From positions 186,001 to 250,000 of the forward strand of contig JAKBAD010000002.1 in NCBI GenBank assembly GCA_021809435.1: 64,000 nucleotides of DNA, written 5' to 3'. Position 1 is the first letter of the stretch. Every line of letters begins with the position of its first letter. Below are positions 18,788 to 27,126 of this stretch, piece by piece. Under the pieces are notes generated by a model that was given only the letters and a program-made list of their open reading frames with translations, was not told the DNA's origin and made no database searches. Source of the stretch: Pseudomonadota bacterium. Lineage in GTDB: Bacteria > Pseudomonadota > Alphaproteobacteria > Acetobacterales > Acetobacteraceae. Made by a program: the position numbers and the translations under genes.

Positions 18788-20236
18788 TCAGCCCGGCGGC
18801 ACCACGAAACAGCCATCCGCGCCGAGGCGCGAGCAGGCGCTCACCGCGTCATCATGCGCGAGACCAACGAAGCGGGCGCGGTATCTGGTGTGCCCCTCGG
18901 TACGGTAGGTAACCACCGTCGGGTGCCCTTCCTGCAGCAGATCGACCGCGGTGAGCTCGGCATGGCCCAGCGCCCGGCGGGCGGTAACGGAGCTGTCGAA
19001 CGCGCCGATCTGGATGGCCCAGGCACCGTGAGGACCATGACCGTGGCGCAGCTCACCCGAGGGCGGCGGCGGCGGAGGCGGCGGCACATAGGCGGCTTCG
19101 ACCATGGCGGGGTGATAAGACGACACGGGGTGCGGCGGCGGCGCGCCCGATGAGGCGGCTTGCAGCTCGGCGGCCAGATTGCCCATGCCGCTCTTGGGCG
19201 GGGTATAGCTGAAGCTGCCGGGCGCGGCGACATAGCCAAAGGCGGGGGTGTGGGGCACATTGGCGGGCGGCGGCGGGGGTGGCGGCACATAAGCGGCCAT
19301 GCGCACCGGCGCGGCCGGCCCGGCGGGCGGCGGCGGCGGCAAGGTGCTGGCGGCAACCCGGCTATAGGGCGTGACGGTGGCGCCCGTGGGCGTGGCGTTG
19401 GGGGTATAGAGCGGCGAGCCCGATGGGCTGGGCGCGGACAGCACCGTCTGGTCAACCGGCGAGACTGAAGGGGAGCTCGGCGCGGGCGGAGCGATGGGCG
19501 TATTGTCGGCCAGTTGGATATTGCCCGAAGAGGCGGGCGGGCCGCCGACCACGAAGCCCGGCGGCAAGATGCCACCGCCGCCCATTGGCTCGGTGTTCAT
19601 GGCCAGCTCATCGGCCTGTGAACGGTTTTGCGGGTAATAGCCCTGGATGTGGGGGGCGATCATCTCGACATAAGCGATGGTTTCATCGGGCAGGGGCTCG
19701 CCCTGGTTTTCGAATTTGTTGAGCCGGCCAGGCCCGGCATTATAGGCGGCCAGAAAGCCCGGCATGCCGTAGATGGCGTACATCTCGTGGATGTAGGCGG
19801 TGCCGGCCATGATGTTGTCATAGGGGTTGAACGGGTCGTCGCCCAACCCGTAGCGGGCGGCCATTTCCCGGTAGGTTTCCGGCTCGAGCTGCATCAGCCC
19901 GATGGCGCCCGCCTGCGAGACGGTGAGCTGGCCATTGATATATTCGTGCCCGCCGGACTCGATGCGCATGACCCAGCGGATCCAAGGCTGAGGCACATCG
20001 AACCGGGCGGAGGCCTGGGCGATGTAGGGCCCCCACGGATCGCCCGGCGGGCCGGGCGGGTTGTAATCATGCTGGGCGTGTTCGAGGTAATAGCTGGTGT
20101 CTTCACCCTGCGGGCCACCGCCACCCGCGCAGGCCGTGAGCAGCGCCAGCCCCGCGCACCCCAAGGCCAGCCGGAGCTTGAGCCCAGGCACGAGGGAGAC
20201 CGGGGAGGACGCCCTGGGGCGAAACGGGGAAGACAC
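18788..20236 (-). CDS. SPOR-domain lytic transglycosylase lipoprotein
   Basis: A predicted envelope enzyme of 482 residues that cleaves peptidoglycan. A signal sequence ends in the lipobox LLTAC, with Cys about residue 36. The SLT fold follows at about residues 65-200: catalytic Glu in RIESGGHEY, QAGAIGLMQLEPETYREMA, NIMAGTAYI and AAYNAGPGRLNKFE. A long Pro-rich linker with runs such as VPPPPPPPP spans about 210-400, and a SPOR repeat ends the protein (AIQIGAFDSSVTARRA to GADGCFVVPPG). No ATG precedes the signal peptide closely. GTG at 20236 is chosen because GGAGG lies about 9 nt before it. The gene converges on aroKB with a 12-bp gap. Confidence 0.82.
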   Translation of the reverse strand: MSSPFRPRASSPVSLVPGLKLRLALGCAGLALLTACAGGGGPQGEDTSYYLEHAQHDYNPPGPPGDPWGPYIAQASARFDVPQPWIRWVMRIESGGHEYINGQLTVSQAGAIGLMQLEPETYREMAARYGLGDDPFNPYDNIMAGTAYIHEMYAIYGMPGFLAAYNAGPGRLNKFENQGEPLPDETIAYVEMIAPHIQGYYPQNRSQADELAMNTEPMGGGGILPPGFVVGGPPASSGNIQLADNTPIAPPAPSSPSVSPVDQTVLSAPSPSGSPLYTPNATPTGATVTPYSRVAASTLPPPPPAGPAAPVRMAAYVPPPPPPPANVPHTPAFGYVAAPGSFSYTPPKSGMGNLAAELQAASSGAPPPHPVSSYHPAMVEAAYVPPPPPPPPSGELRHGHGPHGAWAIQIGAFDSSVTARRALGHAELTAVDLLQEGHPTVVTYRTEGHTRYRARFVGLAHDDAVSACSRLGADGCFVVPPG

Positions 20237-20409
20237 GCGGTGAAGCCTCCGGTTTGGTGGGCTGCTGCGCGGCCGAACTTCAGGGCCGCTTGTAACAAGC
20301 CACCCTAACCTCTTAAACCGCAAAGGTTCTGGCGGCAAGAAAAACCGGCATGGCGCGCCGGGGTTTTTACCTTGCCCCGGGCGCGGTTTTGAAGGCCTGG
20401 CAATTGGTG

Positions 20410-20529
20410 CTAGTGTCCCGATTCTGAAATCGGTTGGATTTCAGGATCATGGTGGACACTAGGAAAATCAATAAGCTAGTGTGATTCAGCTTCAGAAATT
20501 CGCGATATGGAATATCGCGAATTTCTGAA
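20410..20529. repeat. Two nested palindromes in an intergenic region (MITE-like or hairpin element)
   Basis: The first palindrome has outer arms ctagtgtcc (20410-20418) and ggacactag (20454-20462) and inner arms ctgaaat (20424-20430) and atttcag (20438-20444). The second is a perfect 18-bp stem, 20491-20508 pairing with 20512-20529, with a 3-nt loop (gga). It is flanked by imperfect ctagtgt/acgctag ends (20476-20541). The shared ctag-g-gt motif suggests both are copies or ends of one small repeat family. Together with the stretch back to 20237, this is all that the 314-bp gap before the small lipoprotein gene holds. There is no T-tract, so a terminator role is unlikely. Confidence 0.75.
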
Positions 20530-20550
20530 CCATTACGCTAGGGGAGCGCC

Positions 20551-20922
20551 ATGAGGCGGATCACGATTCTGGGCTTGAAACACGGGGCGGTTTTGGCCGC
20601 GCTGATCACGCTGGCGGGCTGCGGCGCGTCTGGGCGGGCCGTGACGGCGGGTCAGGCCACCCCACCCGGGCAGGCCGGGGTGGTGGCGGCCATCCGCACC
20701 GACACGGTGGCGACCGACCAGGATGGCGCGGTTGCCGAGATCATGGGCGCGCTGGGCCAGCCCACCCCCGCCCTGCCCGCGAGCGCCACCGAGGTGATGG
20801 TGAAACAGGCCGATGGCAGCACCAAAACCCTGGTCAATCCCGGCACCGACCCAGCCGTGACGCCGGGCCAGAGCGTGTGGGTGAGCCCGGGGCCGGATTA
20901 CCGCATTACCAGCACGCCTTGA
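20551..20922 (+). CDS. Small hypothetical lipoprotein
   Basis: A 123-residue protein with a lipoprotein signal: MRRITILGLKH, a hydrophobic stretch, then the lipobox LAGC at about residues 21-24. The mature part is short. Its end (VMVKQADGSTKTLVNPGTD, then VTPGQSVWVSP) resembles the C-terminal strand pair of SlyB/Pcp-like outer-membrane lipoproteins, but the glycine-zipper region is missing. The ribosome site GGGGAG lies 4 nt before the ATG. It lies just after the palindromic repeat and 50 bp before the ABC permease gene. Function unknown. Confidence 0.75.
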   Translation: MRRITILGLKHGAVLAALITLAGCGASGRAVTAGQATPPGQAGVVAAIRTDTVATDQDGAVAEIMGALGQPTPALPASATEVMVKQADGSTKTLVNPGTDPAVTPGQSVWVSPGPDYRITSTP

Positions 20923-20972
20923 GCCCACGGGCGCGGTTGCGGGGCTGGGGCGCTTGGTCTATCGGCAGGCAT

Positions 20973-21845
20973 ATGCCAAGCACCACCAAAGCGCCGAGCG
21001 GGGGCGCGCTGCCTGATCTGCCCCAGGTCATCATCACCGCCGAAAGCGGCGTGGGGGCGGCGCTGGAGATGGCGGTGCGCGACCTGACCGAGAGTTGGCG
21101 GCTGCGCCGGCTGGCCGCGACTTTGGCCCTCTTCGACATCAGGCTGCGCTATCGCGGCTCGCTGCTCGGGCCGTTCTGGCTTACCCTCTCGACCGCCGTG
21201 ATGATCGCCGCCATCGGTTTTCTCTATGCAAGGCTGTTTCACCAGAACATCGTGGCTTATTTGCCATTCCTCACCGTCTCGCTGGTGCTGTGGACGTTCA
21301 TTTCCACCATCGCCACCGAGGGCGCGACCTGTCTGACCCAGGCCGACCATATGATCCGCTCGATGCGCATGCCCCATTCGCTGCATGCCGCGCGGGTGGT
21401 GGCGCGCAACCTGCTGGTGCTGGCGCATAATCTCATCGTCGTGGTGGTGGTGTTTGGGCTCTATCATGTGGTGCCGGGGCGGAGCACATGGAGCCTGGCG
21501 CCCGCCTTGCTGCTGTGGCTGGCGGATGGGTTCGCGCTGTGCCTCGTGCTCGGGCTGGTGGGGGCGCGGTTTCGCGATATTCCGCCGATCGTCGGCAGCG
21601 TGATGCAGATCGCGTTCTATGTCACACCGATCATGTGGAATCCCTCGATGCTGACCGGCGGCGAGATGCACGTGCTGCGCCTGAACCCGTTCGATGCGCT
21701 GATCGAAATCATGCGCGCGCCGCTGCTGGGCCAGGGGGTGGACGGCTCGGCCTGGGTGATCGCGCTGATCTATTCGGCCCTGCTGGCAGCGGCCAGTTTT
21801 TACGCCTTTCTGCGTACCCGCCCGCGCATTCCTTATTGGGTGTAA
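20973..21845 (+). CDS. ABC-2 type polysaccharide exporter permease (Wzm/KpsM-like)
   Basis: A 290-residue inner-membrane protein with about six helices. The motif RDLTESWRLRRLAATLALFDIRLRYRG, split as a cytoplasmic N-terminal helix, is typical of O-antigen and capsule exporter permeases, as are LLGPFWLTLSTAVMI, FRDIPPIVGSVMQIAFYVTP and the end LRTRPRIPYWV. The ATG at 20973 is preferred: a longer frame upstream overlaps the lipoprotein gene. The ATPase gene starts 5 bp after its stop. It should move a lipid-linked glycan from the cytoplasmic to the periplasmic face; the glycan is unknown because no glycosyltransferases adjoin. Confidence 0.88.
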   Translation: MPSTTKAPSGGALPDLPQVIITAESGVGAALEMAVRDLTESWRLRRLAATLALFDIRLRYRGSLLGPFWLTLSTAVMIAAIGFLYARLFHQNIVAYLPFLTVSLVLWTFISTIATEGATCLTQADHMIRSMRMPHSLHAARVVARNLLVLAHNLIVVVVVFGLYHVVPGRSTWSLAPALLLWLADGFALCLVLGLVGARFRDIPPIVGSVMQIAFYVTPIMWNPSMLTGGEMHVLRLNPFDALIEIMRAPLLGQGVDGSAWVIALIYSALLAAASFYAFLRTRPRIPYWV

Positions 21846-21850
21846 CCGCC

Positions 21851-22633
21851 ATGGCCCGGCTGACCATCAGCGATGTCTCGATCACCTTTCCGCTCTATCA
21901 TGCCGAGAGCCGGAGCCTGAAGAAGACCGTGTTCGCCGCCGCCTCGGGGCGGGTGGGGCAAGATAGCCGCCACCGGCTGGTGGTGGAGGCGCTGCGCGGC
22001 GTGTCGTTTTCGCTGAAATCAGGGGAGCGGCTGGGGCTGATCGGCCCCAACGGCGCGGGCAAAACCACCTTGCTGCGCGCCATGGCCGGGATTTATGAAC
22101 CGACTGGCGGGCGGATCGTCATTGAAGGCGCGCTGACCGCGCTGCTCGACCCCGGCCAGGGCATGAACCCCGACCTCACTGGCAACGAGAATATCCGCCT
22201 GCGCGGGCTGTTCGGCGGCGCCTCGGCCGCCGAAATCCGGCGGTTGCAGGAGGATGTGGCCGAGTTTTCAGGGCTGGAGCAGTTTCTCGATCTGCCAGTA
22301 CGCACTTATTCCTCGGGCATGGTGGTGCGGCTGGGGTTCGCGCTGGCCACCGCCGTGCGGCCGCAAATTCTGCTCATGGATGAATGGCTGCTGGCCGGCG
22401 ACGCCAATTTTCTCGGCCGGGCGCGCGAGCGGCTGGAAACCGTGGTCAAGGGCGCCGAGATCATGGTGCTGTCGTCGCATAATGCCGAGATTTTGATGCG
22501 GTGGTGCAACCGGCTGGTATGGCTGGAGGGCGGCATGGTAAAAGCTGACGGCCCGCCCGACGAGGTGCTCGAAGCCTATCTGCCCCCCGACCAATTCGCG
22601 CAGGTGAGCGCGATTACCCCGATTGAGGTTTAG
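21851..22633 (+). CDS. ABC polysaccharide exporter ATPase (Wzt/KpsT-like)
   Basis: A 260-residue nucleotide-binding subunit for the permease just upstream. It has Walker A GPNGAGKTT near residue 65, a divergent signature region (YSSGMVVRLGFALAT near residue 155), Walker B ILLMDEWLLAGD near residue 177 and the switch His in LSSHN near residue 210. The Asp-Pro-Gly-Gln-Gly-Met block after the P-loop is characteristic of the teichoic acid/O-antigen exporter group. No C-terminal carbohydrate-binding domain is present, so it is the short form. The aminotransferase gene follows 2 bp after the stop. Confidence 0.9.
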   Translation: MARLTISDVSITFPLYHAESRSLKKTVFAAASGRVGQDSRHRLVVEALRGVSFSLKSGERLGLIGPNGAGKTTLLRAMAGIYEPTGGRIVIEGALTALLDPGQGMNPDLTGNENIRLRGLFGGASAAEIRRLQEDVAEFSGLEQFLDLPVRTYSSGMVVRLGFALATAVRPQILLMDEWLLAGDANFLGRARERLETVVKGAEIMVLSSHNAEILMRWCNRLVWLEGGMVKADGPPDEVLEAYLPPDQFAQVSAITPIEV

Positions 22634-22635
22634 CC

Positions 22636-23487
22636 ATGGCCGCCATTGCCTATGTCAACGGACGCTACCTGCCCCTGCACCAGGCCAGCGTGAATATCGA
22701 GGATCGGGGCTACCAGTTCGGCGATGGGATTTATGAGGTGCTGTTCGCCCACCAGGGCCAGCTGATTGACGCCAAGCTGCATTTGGCGCGGCTTGAGCGC
22801 TCGCTGGCGGAGGTGGAAATTGCCGCGCCGATGCGCGCCTCCTCGCTCGGCGCCGTGATCGCCGAGCTGCTGGCGCGCAACCGCGCCCAGACCGCGCTGA
22901 TCTATATCCAGATCACCCGCGGCGTGGCGCGGCGCGACCATGCGTTTCCGCACCCGCACGTGCCGCCCAGCCTGGTGATCACGGTGCGCCGCAAGCCCCT
23001 GCCCCCGGCCAATCTCAGCGCCTGGGGGGTGAGCGCCATTACCCTGCCCGATGAGCGCTGGGCACGCTGCGATATCAAATCAACCAACCTGCTGCCCAAT
23101 GTGCTGGCCAAGGAAGCGGCCAGGCGCGCGGGCGCCTTCGAGGCGATTTTGCTCGATGAGCAGGGGCTGGTGCGCGAGGCCGCCGCCAGCACCGTGTGGG
23201 CGGTAACCGCCGCGGGCGTGCTGGTGACGCGCCCGCTCGACCAGCATATTCTGCCCGGCTGCACCCGCGCCGCGCTGATGGCACTGCTGGACGAGGCGAA
23301 TCTGCGCTTTGAGGAGCGCGCGCTGACGCAAGACGAGCTGCGCCAGGCGCGCGAGATTTTCATCACCTCGGCGACCAGCTTCGTGAAGCCCGTGCTGCGC
23401 CTCGACGGCATGCCCGTGGGCGAGGCCCGGCCCGGCCCGGTGGCCGAGGCGCTTTACGCCAATTACCGCACCCGTTTTGGAGTTTGA
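22636..23487 (+). CDS. dat: D-amino acid aminotransferase (class IV)
   Basis: A PLP enzyme of fold type IV, 283 residues. The N-terminus has YVNGRYLPLHQASVNIEDRG and QFGDGIYEV; the Schiff-base Lys is K148 in ARCDIKSTNLL; LVREAAASTVW and HILPGCTRAAL complete the cofactor site. The wording fits D-alanine transaminase better than branched-chain aminotransferase, suggesting a role in supplying D-amino acids for peptidoglycan. It is tightly packed (2 and 3 bp) between the exporter ATPase and the PaiB-like gene, so all four genes are probably one operon. Confidence 0.85.
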   Translation: MAAIAYVNGRYLPLHQASVNIEDRGYQFGDGIYEVLFAHQGQLIDAKLHLARLERSLAEVEIAAPMRASSLGAVIAELLARNRAQTALIYIQITRGVARRDHAFPHPHVPPSLVITVRRKPLPPANLSAWGVSAITLPDERWARCDIKSTNLLPNVLAKEAARRAGAFEAILLDEQGLVREAAASTVWAVTAAGVLVTRPLDQHILPGCTRAALMALLDEANLRFEERALTQDELRQAREIFITSATSFVKPVLRLDGMPVGEARPGPVAEALYANYRTRFGV

Positions 23488-23490
23488 GCC

Positions 23491-24096
23491 ATGTATGTGC
23501 CGCCGGCCTTTGCCATTGATGAAACCGAGGCCCGCGCGCTCATGGCGGCGGTGGGGTTTTGCACGCTGGTCTCACGCTCGAAGGCGGGCGGGTTGATGGC
23601 CACCCACATGCCCATGCTGCAAGACGGCAACCGCCTGATCGGACATGTCGCCAAAAACAACCCGCATGGGCATGAAGCCTCGGATTTATGCGAGTCGCTG
23701 GCCATTTTCACCGGCCCCGAGGGCTATGTGAGCCCCAGCTTCTACGCCACCAAGCAAGAGACCGGCAAAGTGGTGCCGACCTGGAATTACCGCGCCGTGC
23801 ATGTGCACGGGAAACTTGAAATCGTGTCGGAGCGGGCGGCGCTGCGCGCGATCGTGGAGCGGCTGACCGAGCATTTCGAGGCGCGCCGCCCGGCGCCCTG
23901 GAAAGTGAGCGACGCGCCCGCCGATTATGTGGAGGCGCTGCTCAACGGCATTACCGGCGTGGTGTTGCATATCGAGCGGATGGAAGGGGCCGCCAAGCTC
24001 AGCCAGAACAAGACCATGGCCGACCGCGAAGGCGTGGCCGCCGGCTTCGCCGCCGACAACCCGGCACTCTCAGCCGCGATCCGCGAGACGTTCTGA
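23491..24096 (+). CDS. PaiB-like FMN-binding protein
   Basis: A 201-residue protein of the PaiB family (FMN-binding split barrel), named for a Bacillus regulator of sporulation and protease genes. It starts MYVPPAFAIDET. The core has ATHMPMLQDGNRLIGHVAKNNPHG, YVSPSFYATK and VVPTWNYRAVHVHG, and ends with AKLSQNKTMADREGV, all family blocks. Length is normal. It is the last gene of the exporter/dat operon. Its 3' end overlaps the convergent DUF2256 gene by 27 bp. A regulatory role in this organism is only inferred from the family name. Confidence 0.9.
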   Translation: MYVPPAFAIDETEARALMAAVGFCTLVSRSKAGGLMATHMPMLQDGNRLIGHVAKNNPHGHEASDLCESLAIFTGPEGYVSPSFYATKQETGKVVPTWNYRAVHVHGKLEIVSERAALRAIVERLTEHFEARRPAPWKVSDAPADYVEALLNGITGVVLHIERMEGAAKLSQNKTMADREGVAAGFAADNPALSAAIRETF

Positions 24097-24237
24097 GCCG
24101 CCCGCGCGGTGGGCGCGCTTGCAGCGCTCGGAGCAGAATTTCACCTCATCCCAGACGCGCGCCCATTTTTTACGCCAGGTGAATGGCCGGGCGCACTGGG
24201 CGCAGGGTTTGCTGGGTAAATGTGGCTTGCGGTGCAT
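24070..24237 (-). CDS. DUF2256 small zinc-ribbon-like protein
   Basis: A 55-residue protein starting MHRKPHLPSKPCAQCARPF. It has the full DUF2256 pattern: Cys-x-x-Cys, then FTWRKKWARVWDEVKFCSER with the second Cys pair FCSERC. The short ATG at 24237 is chosen because family members start exactly there. A longer frame would reach into the PNPOx gene. The function of the family is unknown; members often sit near photolyase or PNPOx-like genes. It overlaps the 3' end of the PaiB-like gene by 27 bp and diverges from the PNPOx-like gene. Confidence 0.85.
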   Translation of the reverse strand: MHRKPHLPSKPCAQCARPFTWRKKWARVWDEVKFCSERCKRAHRAGGSERLADRG

Positions 24238-24313
24238 GGCGACGGTTTGTAACGCAAGACAGGAGGGGCGCCCAGCCCATTGACCGCCCGCCCGCCCACG
24301 TGAAAAACGGCGC

Positions 24314-24916
24314 ATGACCACCTCACCCTGGCCGGATGAGCCACCGCCCTGCCCCCGCACGCTCGATGATGTGCTGGCCTATGTATTCACCCGTCTGACG
24401 GCAGGTGTGAGCGACCGCGCCAGCCCCTATCGCCTGCCGGTGCTGGCCAGCCAGGGGGCGGATGGCGGGCCGGACCTGCGCACCGTGGTGCTGCGCGGCT
24501 TCGCCGCCCATGAGCGCACCGCGCTGATCCACACCGACCGGCGCACGCCCAAATGCGCCGAGCTGCGCGCCAACCCCAGGGCCGCGCTGCTGGTGCATGA
24601 TGCGGCCAGCAATGTGCAGGTGCGGCTGTGGGGCACGGCAACGCTGCATGAGAATGATGAAATTGCCGAGGCGGCCTGGGCGGCCACCGGGCCGGGGCAG
24701 ATGGTGAATTACGCCACCCAGCCCGCGCCAGGCGCCTTTGTGCCAAGCCCCCCTGCCCTGCCCGAAGCCAGCCCGGCACAGGCGCGCGCCAATTTCGCGG
24801 TGGTGCGGCTTGGTTTTCACGCGCTGGAGTTTTTATGGCTCTCGCGCCGGGGCCATTGGCGGGCGCGGTTTGAGTGGGCGGGCGGGCAGCTCATCGCCAA
24901 CTGGCAAATGCCCTGA
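24314..24916 (+). CDS. Pyridoxamine 5'-phosphate oxidase-related flavoprotein
   Basis: A 200-residue split-barrel FMN-binding protein of the PNPOx-like (Alr4036-type) group. The order of blocks is ASPYRLPVLAS, DLRTVVLRGF, LIHTDRRTPKCAELRANPRA, VQVRLWGTATLH and a C-terminal FHALEFLWLSRRGHWRARFEW. It lacks the full substrate-binding C-terminus of PdxH, so PNP oxidase activity is doubtful. It starts 76 bp from the divergent DUF2256 gene and converges on the DUF1491 gene. Confidence 0.85.
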   Translation: MTTSPWPDEPPPCPRTLDDVLAYVFTRLTAGVSDRASPYRLPVLASQGADGGPDLRTVVLRGFAAHERTALIHTDRRTPKCAELRANPRAALLVHDAASNVQVRLWGTATLHENDEIAEAAWAATGPGQMVNYATQPAPGAFVPSPPALPEASPAQARANFAVVRLGFHALEFLWLSRRGHWRARFEWAGGQLIANWQMP

Positions 24917-24936
24917 GACTGAGGCGCGGATGAGGC

Positions 24937-25272
24937 TCAGACGATCTGTCCCTCGAAGGGGGGCAGGTAATCGGGCGCATCGAACTCTATGACCCAGAGG
25001 TCGGAATCGTATTTGCGCTGGCGGGCGATATAGGCATCGGCCGCCTCATCGCTCACCGGCACGGGGCCGGTGCCGCGCATCCACGCCATCTGGCCGCCGG
25101 CATCGCGGAATTGTGAAAGCACCATGACGCCCGTGCGCCCGCGCAGACAAACCAGCACGCCGCCGGCATCGGCATCGCCCTTATGGATGACCAGGCCGGG
25201 CTTGCCGTCGCTCATGCCCAGCCGCAATGCGGCGGAGACCCAGATTCCGGCCTTGATCCGTGGCTCGCTCAT
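24937..25272 (-). CDS. DUF1491 family protein
   Basis: A 111-residue protein of a family restricted largely to alphaproteobacteria. The conserved start RIKAGIWVSAALRLGMSDGK, the block AGGVLVCLRGRTGVMVLSQ and the Trp/Asp-rich end YDSDLWVIEFDAPDYLPPF match. No function is known. It is convergent with the PNPOx-like gene (20 bp between stops) and divergent from the ABC importer. Confidence 0.85.
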   Translation of the reverse strand: MSEPRIKAGIWVSAALRLGMSDGKPGLVIHKGDADAGGVLVCLRGRTGVMVLSQFRDAGGQMAWMRGTGPVPVSDEAADAYIARQRKYDSDLWVIEFDAPDYLPPFEGQIV

Positions 25273-25387
25273 GGCTTAAGTGCTTCCTGTTCATAAAATT
25301 TATCGCTCAGGCTGTGCCTGAAACATCGTGCCCCCGCAATCTGCGTACAAGCGACAGCTTGCTCAAGTCCAACAGGAGACTCCGCAC

Positions 25388-26383
25388 ATGATTCGTCCGA
25401 TTCGGGAAGCGCTTTGCGCCCTCGCCCTGCTCGCCGCCGCCGCCCCCACCGCCAAGGCCCTGACGCCGGTGCGCTTTGGGCTCGATTGGGTGGCCGAGCC
25501 GGAATATGGCGGCTATTACGAGGCGCTGGCCGAGGGGCTGTATCAGCAGGCTGGGCTGGACGTGACCATTGTGCAAGGCGGGCCGCAGGCGAATAATTCG
25601 CAGATGCTGGTGGCCGGGCGGTTGGATTTCGCCATCGAGTCGAACGCCTTTCTGGCCCTCAATTGCGCCCAGCAGAACCTTCCCTGCATCGCCGTGGCGG
25701 CCGGGTTCCAAAAAGACCCCGACGTGCTGATCGCCCATCCGGGCACGGGACATGACAGTTTCGCCGCCCTCAAAGGCGACCCGATCGCGGTCAGCAACCC
25801 CACCCGCGCCTCCTGGTGGCTCTATCTCAAATCCAAATATGGCTATTCCGACAGCCAGCTGCGGACCTATAATTTCAGCCTAACGCCGTTCTTCACCAAC
25901 CAACAGGCGGTACAGGAGGCTTATGCGACCGACGAGCCTTATCTGGTGCATGAAGCCACCGGCCAGTGGCCCGTGGTGCTGGCGCTGCCCGATACCGGAT
26001 TCGACGGCTATGCCAGCCTGATTGCCGCCCAGACCAAGCTGGTGCGGGACAATCCTGATCTGGTAAGGCGGTTCATCGCCGCCTCCCAGCAGGGATGGTA
26101 TGATTATCTCTATAAAAACCCCGCCCCGGCCTTTGCCGCCATCAAGGCCGCCAACCCGGACATGACCGACGGGCTGATGCTGTTCAGCTACCAGCAACTG
26201 AAAAGCCGTGGCATTGTCGATTCGGGTGACGCCAAGACCCTGGGCATTTTCGCCATGACGGATGCGCGCTGGACAGGGTTTTTCGACCAGATGGTGAAAG
26301 CCGGGCTTTATGACCCAAACTTAAACTACAAGGCGGCTTATACGCTGCGATTTGTCGATCAGGGCGTGCCAAGGGCGCCCTGA
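25388..26383 (+). CDS. ABC transporter substrate-binding protein, NMT1/THI5-like
   Basis: A 331-residue periplasmic binding protein. A signal peptide covers about residues 1-24 (basic MIRPIREA, then an Ala/Leu core). The mature part has VRFGLDWVAEPEYGGYYEALAEGL, QQAGLDVTIVQGGPQ and NNSQMLVAGRLDFAIES, the pattern of the NMT1/THI5 fold that binds pyrimidine precursors, taurine or nitrate. The AGGAG ribosome site lies about 10 nt before the ATG, which favours 25388 over the longer frame. The stop overlaps the ATPase start by 1 bp. I see no TPP riboswitch upstream, so a thiamine-precursor role is possible but unproven. Confidence 0.88.
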   Translation: MIRPIREALCALALLAAAAPTAKALTPVRFGLDWVAEPEYGGYYEALAEGLYQQAGLDVTIVQGGPQANNSQMLVAGRLDFAIESNAFLALNCAQQNLPCIAVAAGFQKDPDVLIAHPGTGHDSFAALKGDPIAVSNPTRASWWLYLKSKYGYSDSQLRTYNFSLTPFFTNQQAVQEAYATDEPYLVHEATGQWPVVLALPDTGFDGYASLIAAQTKLVRDNPDLVRRFIAASQQGWYDYLYKNPAPAFAAIKAANPDMTDGLMLFSYQQLKSRGIVDSGDAKTLGIFAMTDARWTGFFDQMVKAGLYDPNLNYKAAYTLRFVDQGVPRAP

Positions 26384-27126
26384 TGTTCACGCTCGAAACC
26401 CTCGCCAAGCGCTATGACACGGGCGTGCTGGCGCTCGACGGGGTGAGCGCCGATATCGCGCCGGGCGAGTTCGTGGCGCTGCTTGGCCCTTCGGGCTGCG
26501 GCAAATCGACGCTGCTGCGCCTGCTGGCGGGGCTGGAGGCGCCGAGTGGCGGGCGCGTGGCCTGGGACGGCCACACAGGCGCGCCAGGGCCTGGCGAGAT
26601 CGGGTTTGTGTTTCAGGATGCCACGCTGATGCCTTGGGCGAGCGCGGCGGAGAATGTTTATCTGCCGTTGAAATTGCGCCATGTGACGCGCAAGCTGGCC
26701 GCGCCCAAAATTGCCGCCGCGCTGGCCCAGGTGGGGCTGAGCGCCTTCGCCGATACCCGCCCGAAGGGGCTTTCAGGGGGGATGAAGATGCGCGTCTCCA
26801 TCGCGCGGGCCTTGGTGTCCGAGCCGATTTTGCTGCTCATGGACGAACCCTTCGCCGCGCTCGATGAATTCACCCGCCATAAGCTCCAAGATGACCTGCT
26901 GGCTTTGTGGGCGCGCACGGGCAAGACCATCGTGTTCGTCACCCACTCGATTTATGAAGCGGCGTATCTGGCTAACCGGATATTGGTGATGAGCCCCCGG
27001 CCCGGACGGATTGCCGCCGATTTGCGGGCCAGCCTGCCCATGGGCCCGCACCGGCGCGCGAGCGGCGACTATGTGGCGTTGGTTGAGCGGATCACCGGCT
27101 GTTTCCGCGAGATCATGCCCGCATGA
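26383..27126 (+). CDS. ABC transporter ATPase, nitrate/taurine/pyrimidine type
   Basis: A 247-residue nucleotide-binding subunit. Walker A is LLGPSGCGKST (about residues 34-44), the Q-loop is FVFQDATLMPW, the signature is LSGGMKMRVSIARAL (about 128-142), Walker B is ILLMDEPFAALDE (about 150-162) and the switch His is in VFVTHSI. It overlaps the binding-protein stop by 1 bp (TGATG) and the permease start by 4 bp (ATGA), so the three subunits are translationally coupled. Confidence 0.92.
   Translation: MFTLETLAKRYDTGVLALDGVSADIAPGEFVALLGPSGCGKSTLLRLLAGLEAPSGGRVAWDGHTGAPGPGEIGFVFQDATLMPWASAAENVYLPLKLRHVTRKLAAPKIAAALAQVGLSAFADTRPKGLSGGMKMRVSIARALVSEPILLLMDEPFAALDEFTRHKLQDDLLALWARTGKTIVFVTHSIYEAAYLANRILVMSPRPGRIAADLRASLPMGPHRRASGDYVALVERITGCFREIMPA

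Noticed and set aside
25273-25387. TPP riboswitch upstream of the THI5-like importer
   Set aside because: The conserved CUGAGA and ACCUGAUCUGG-type elements are not present in the 115-bp gap.
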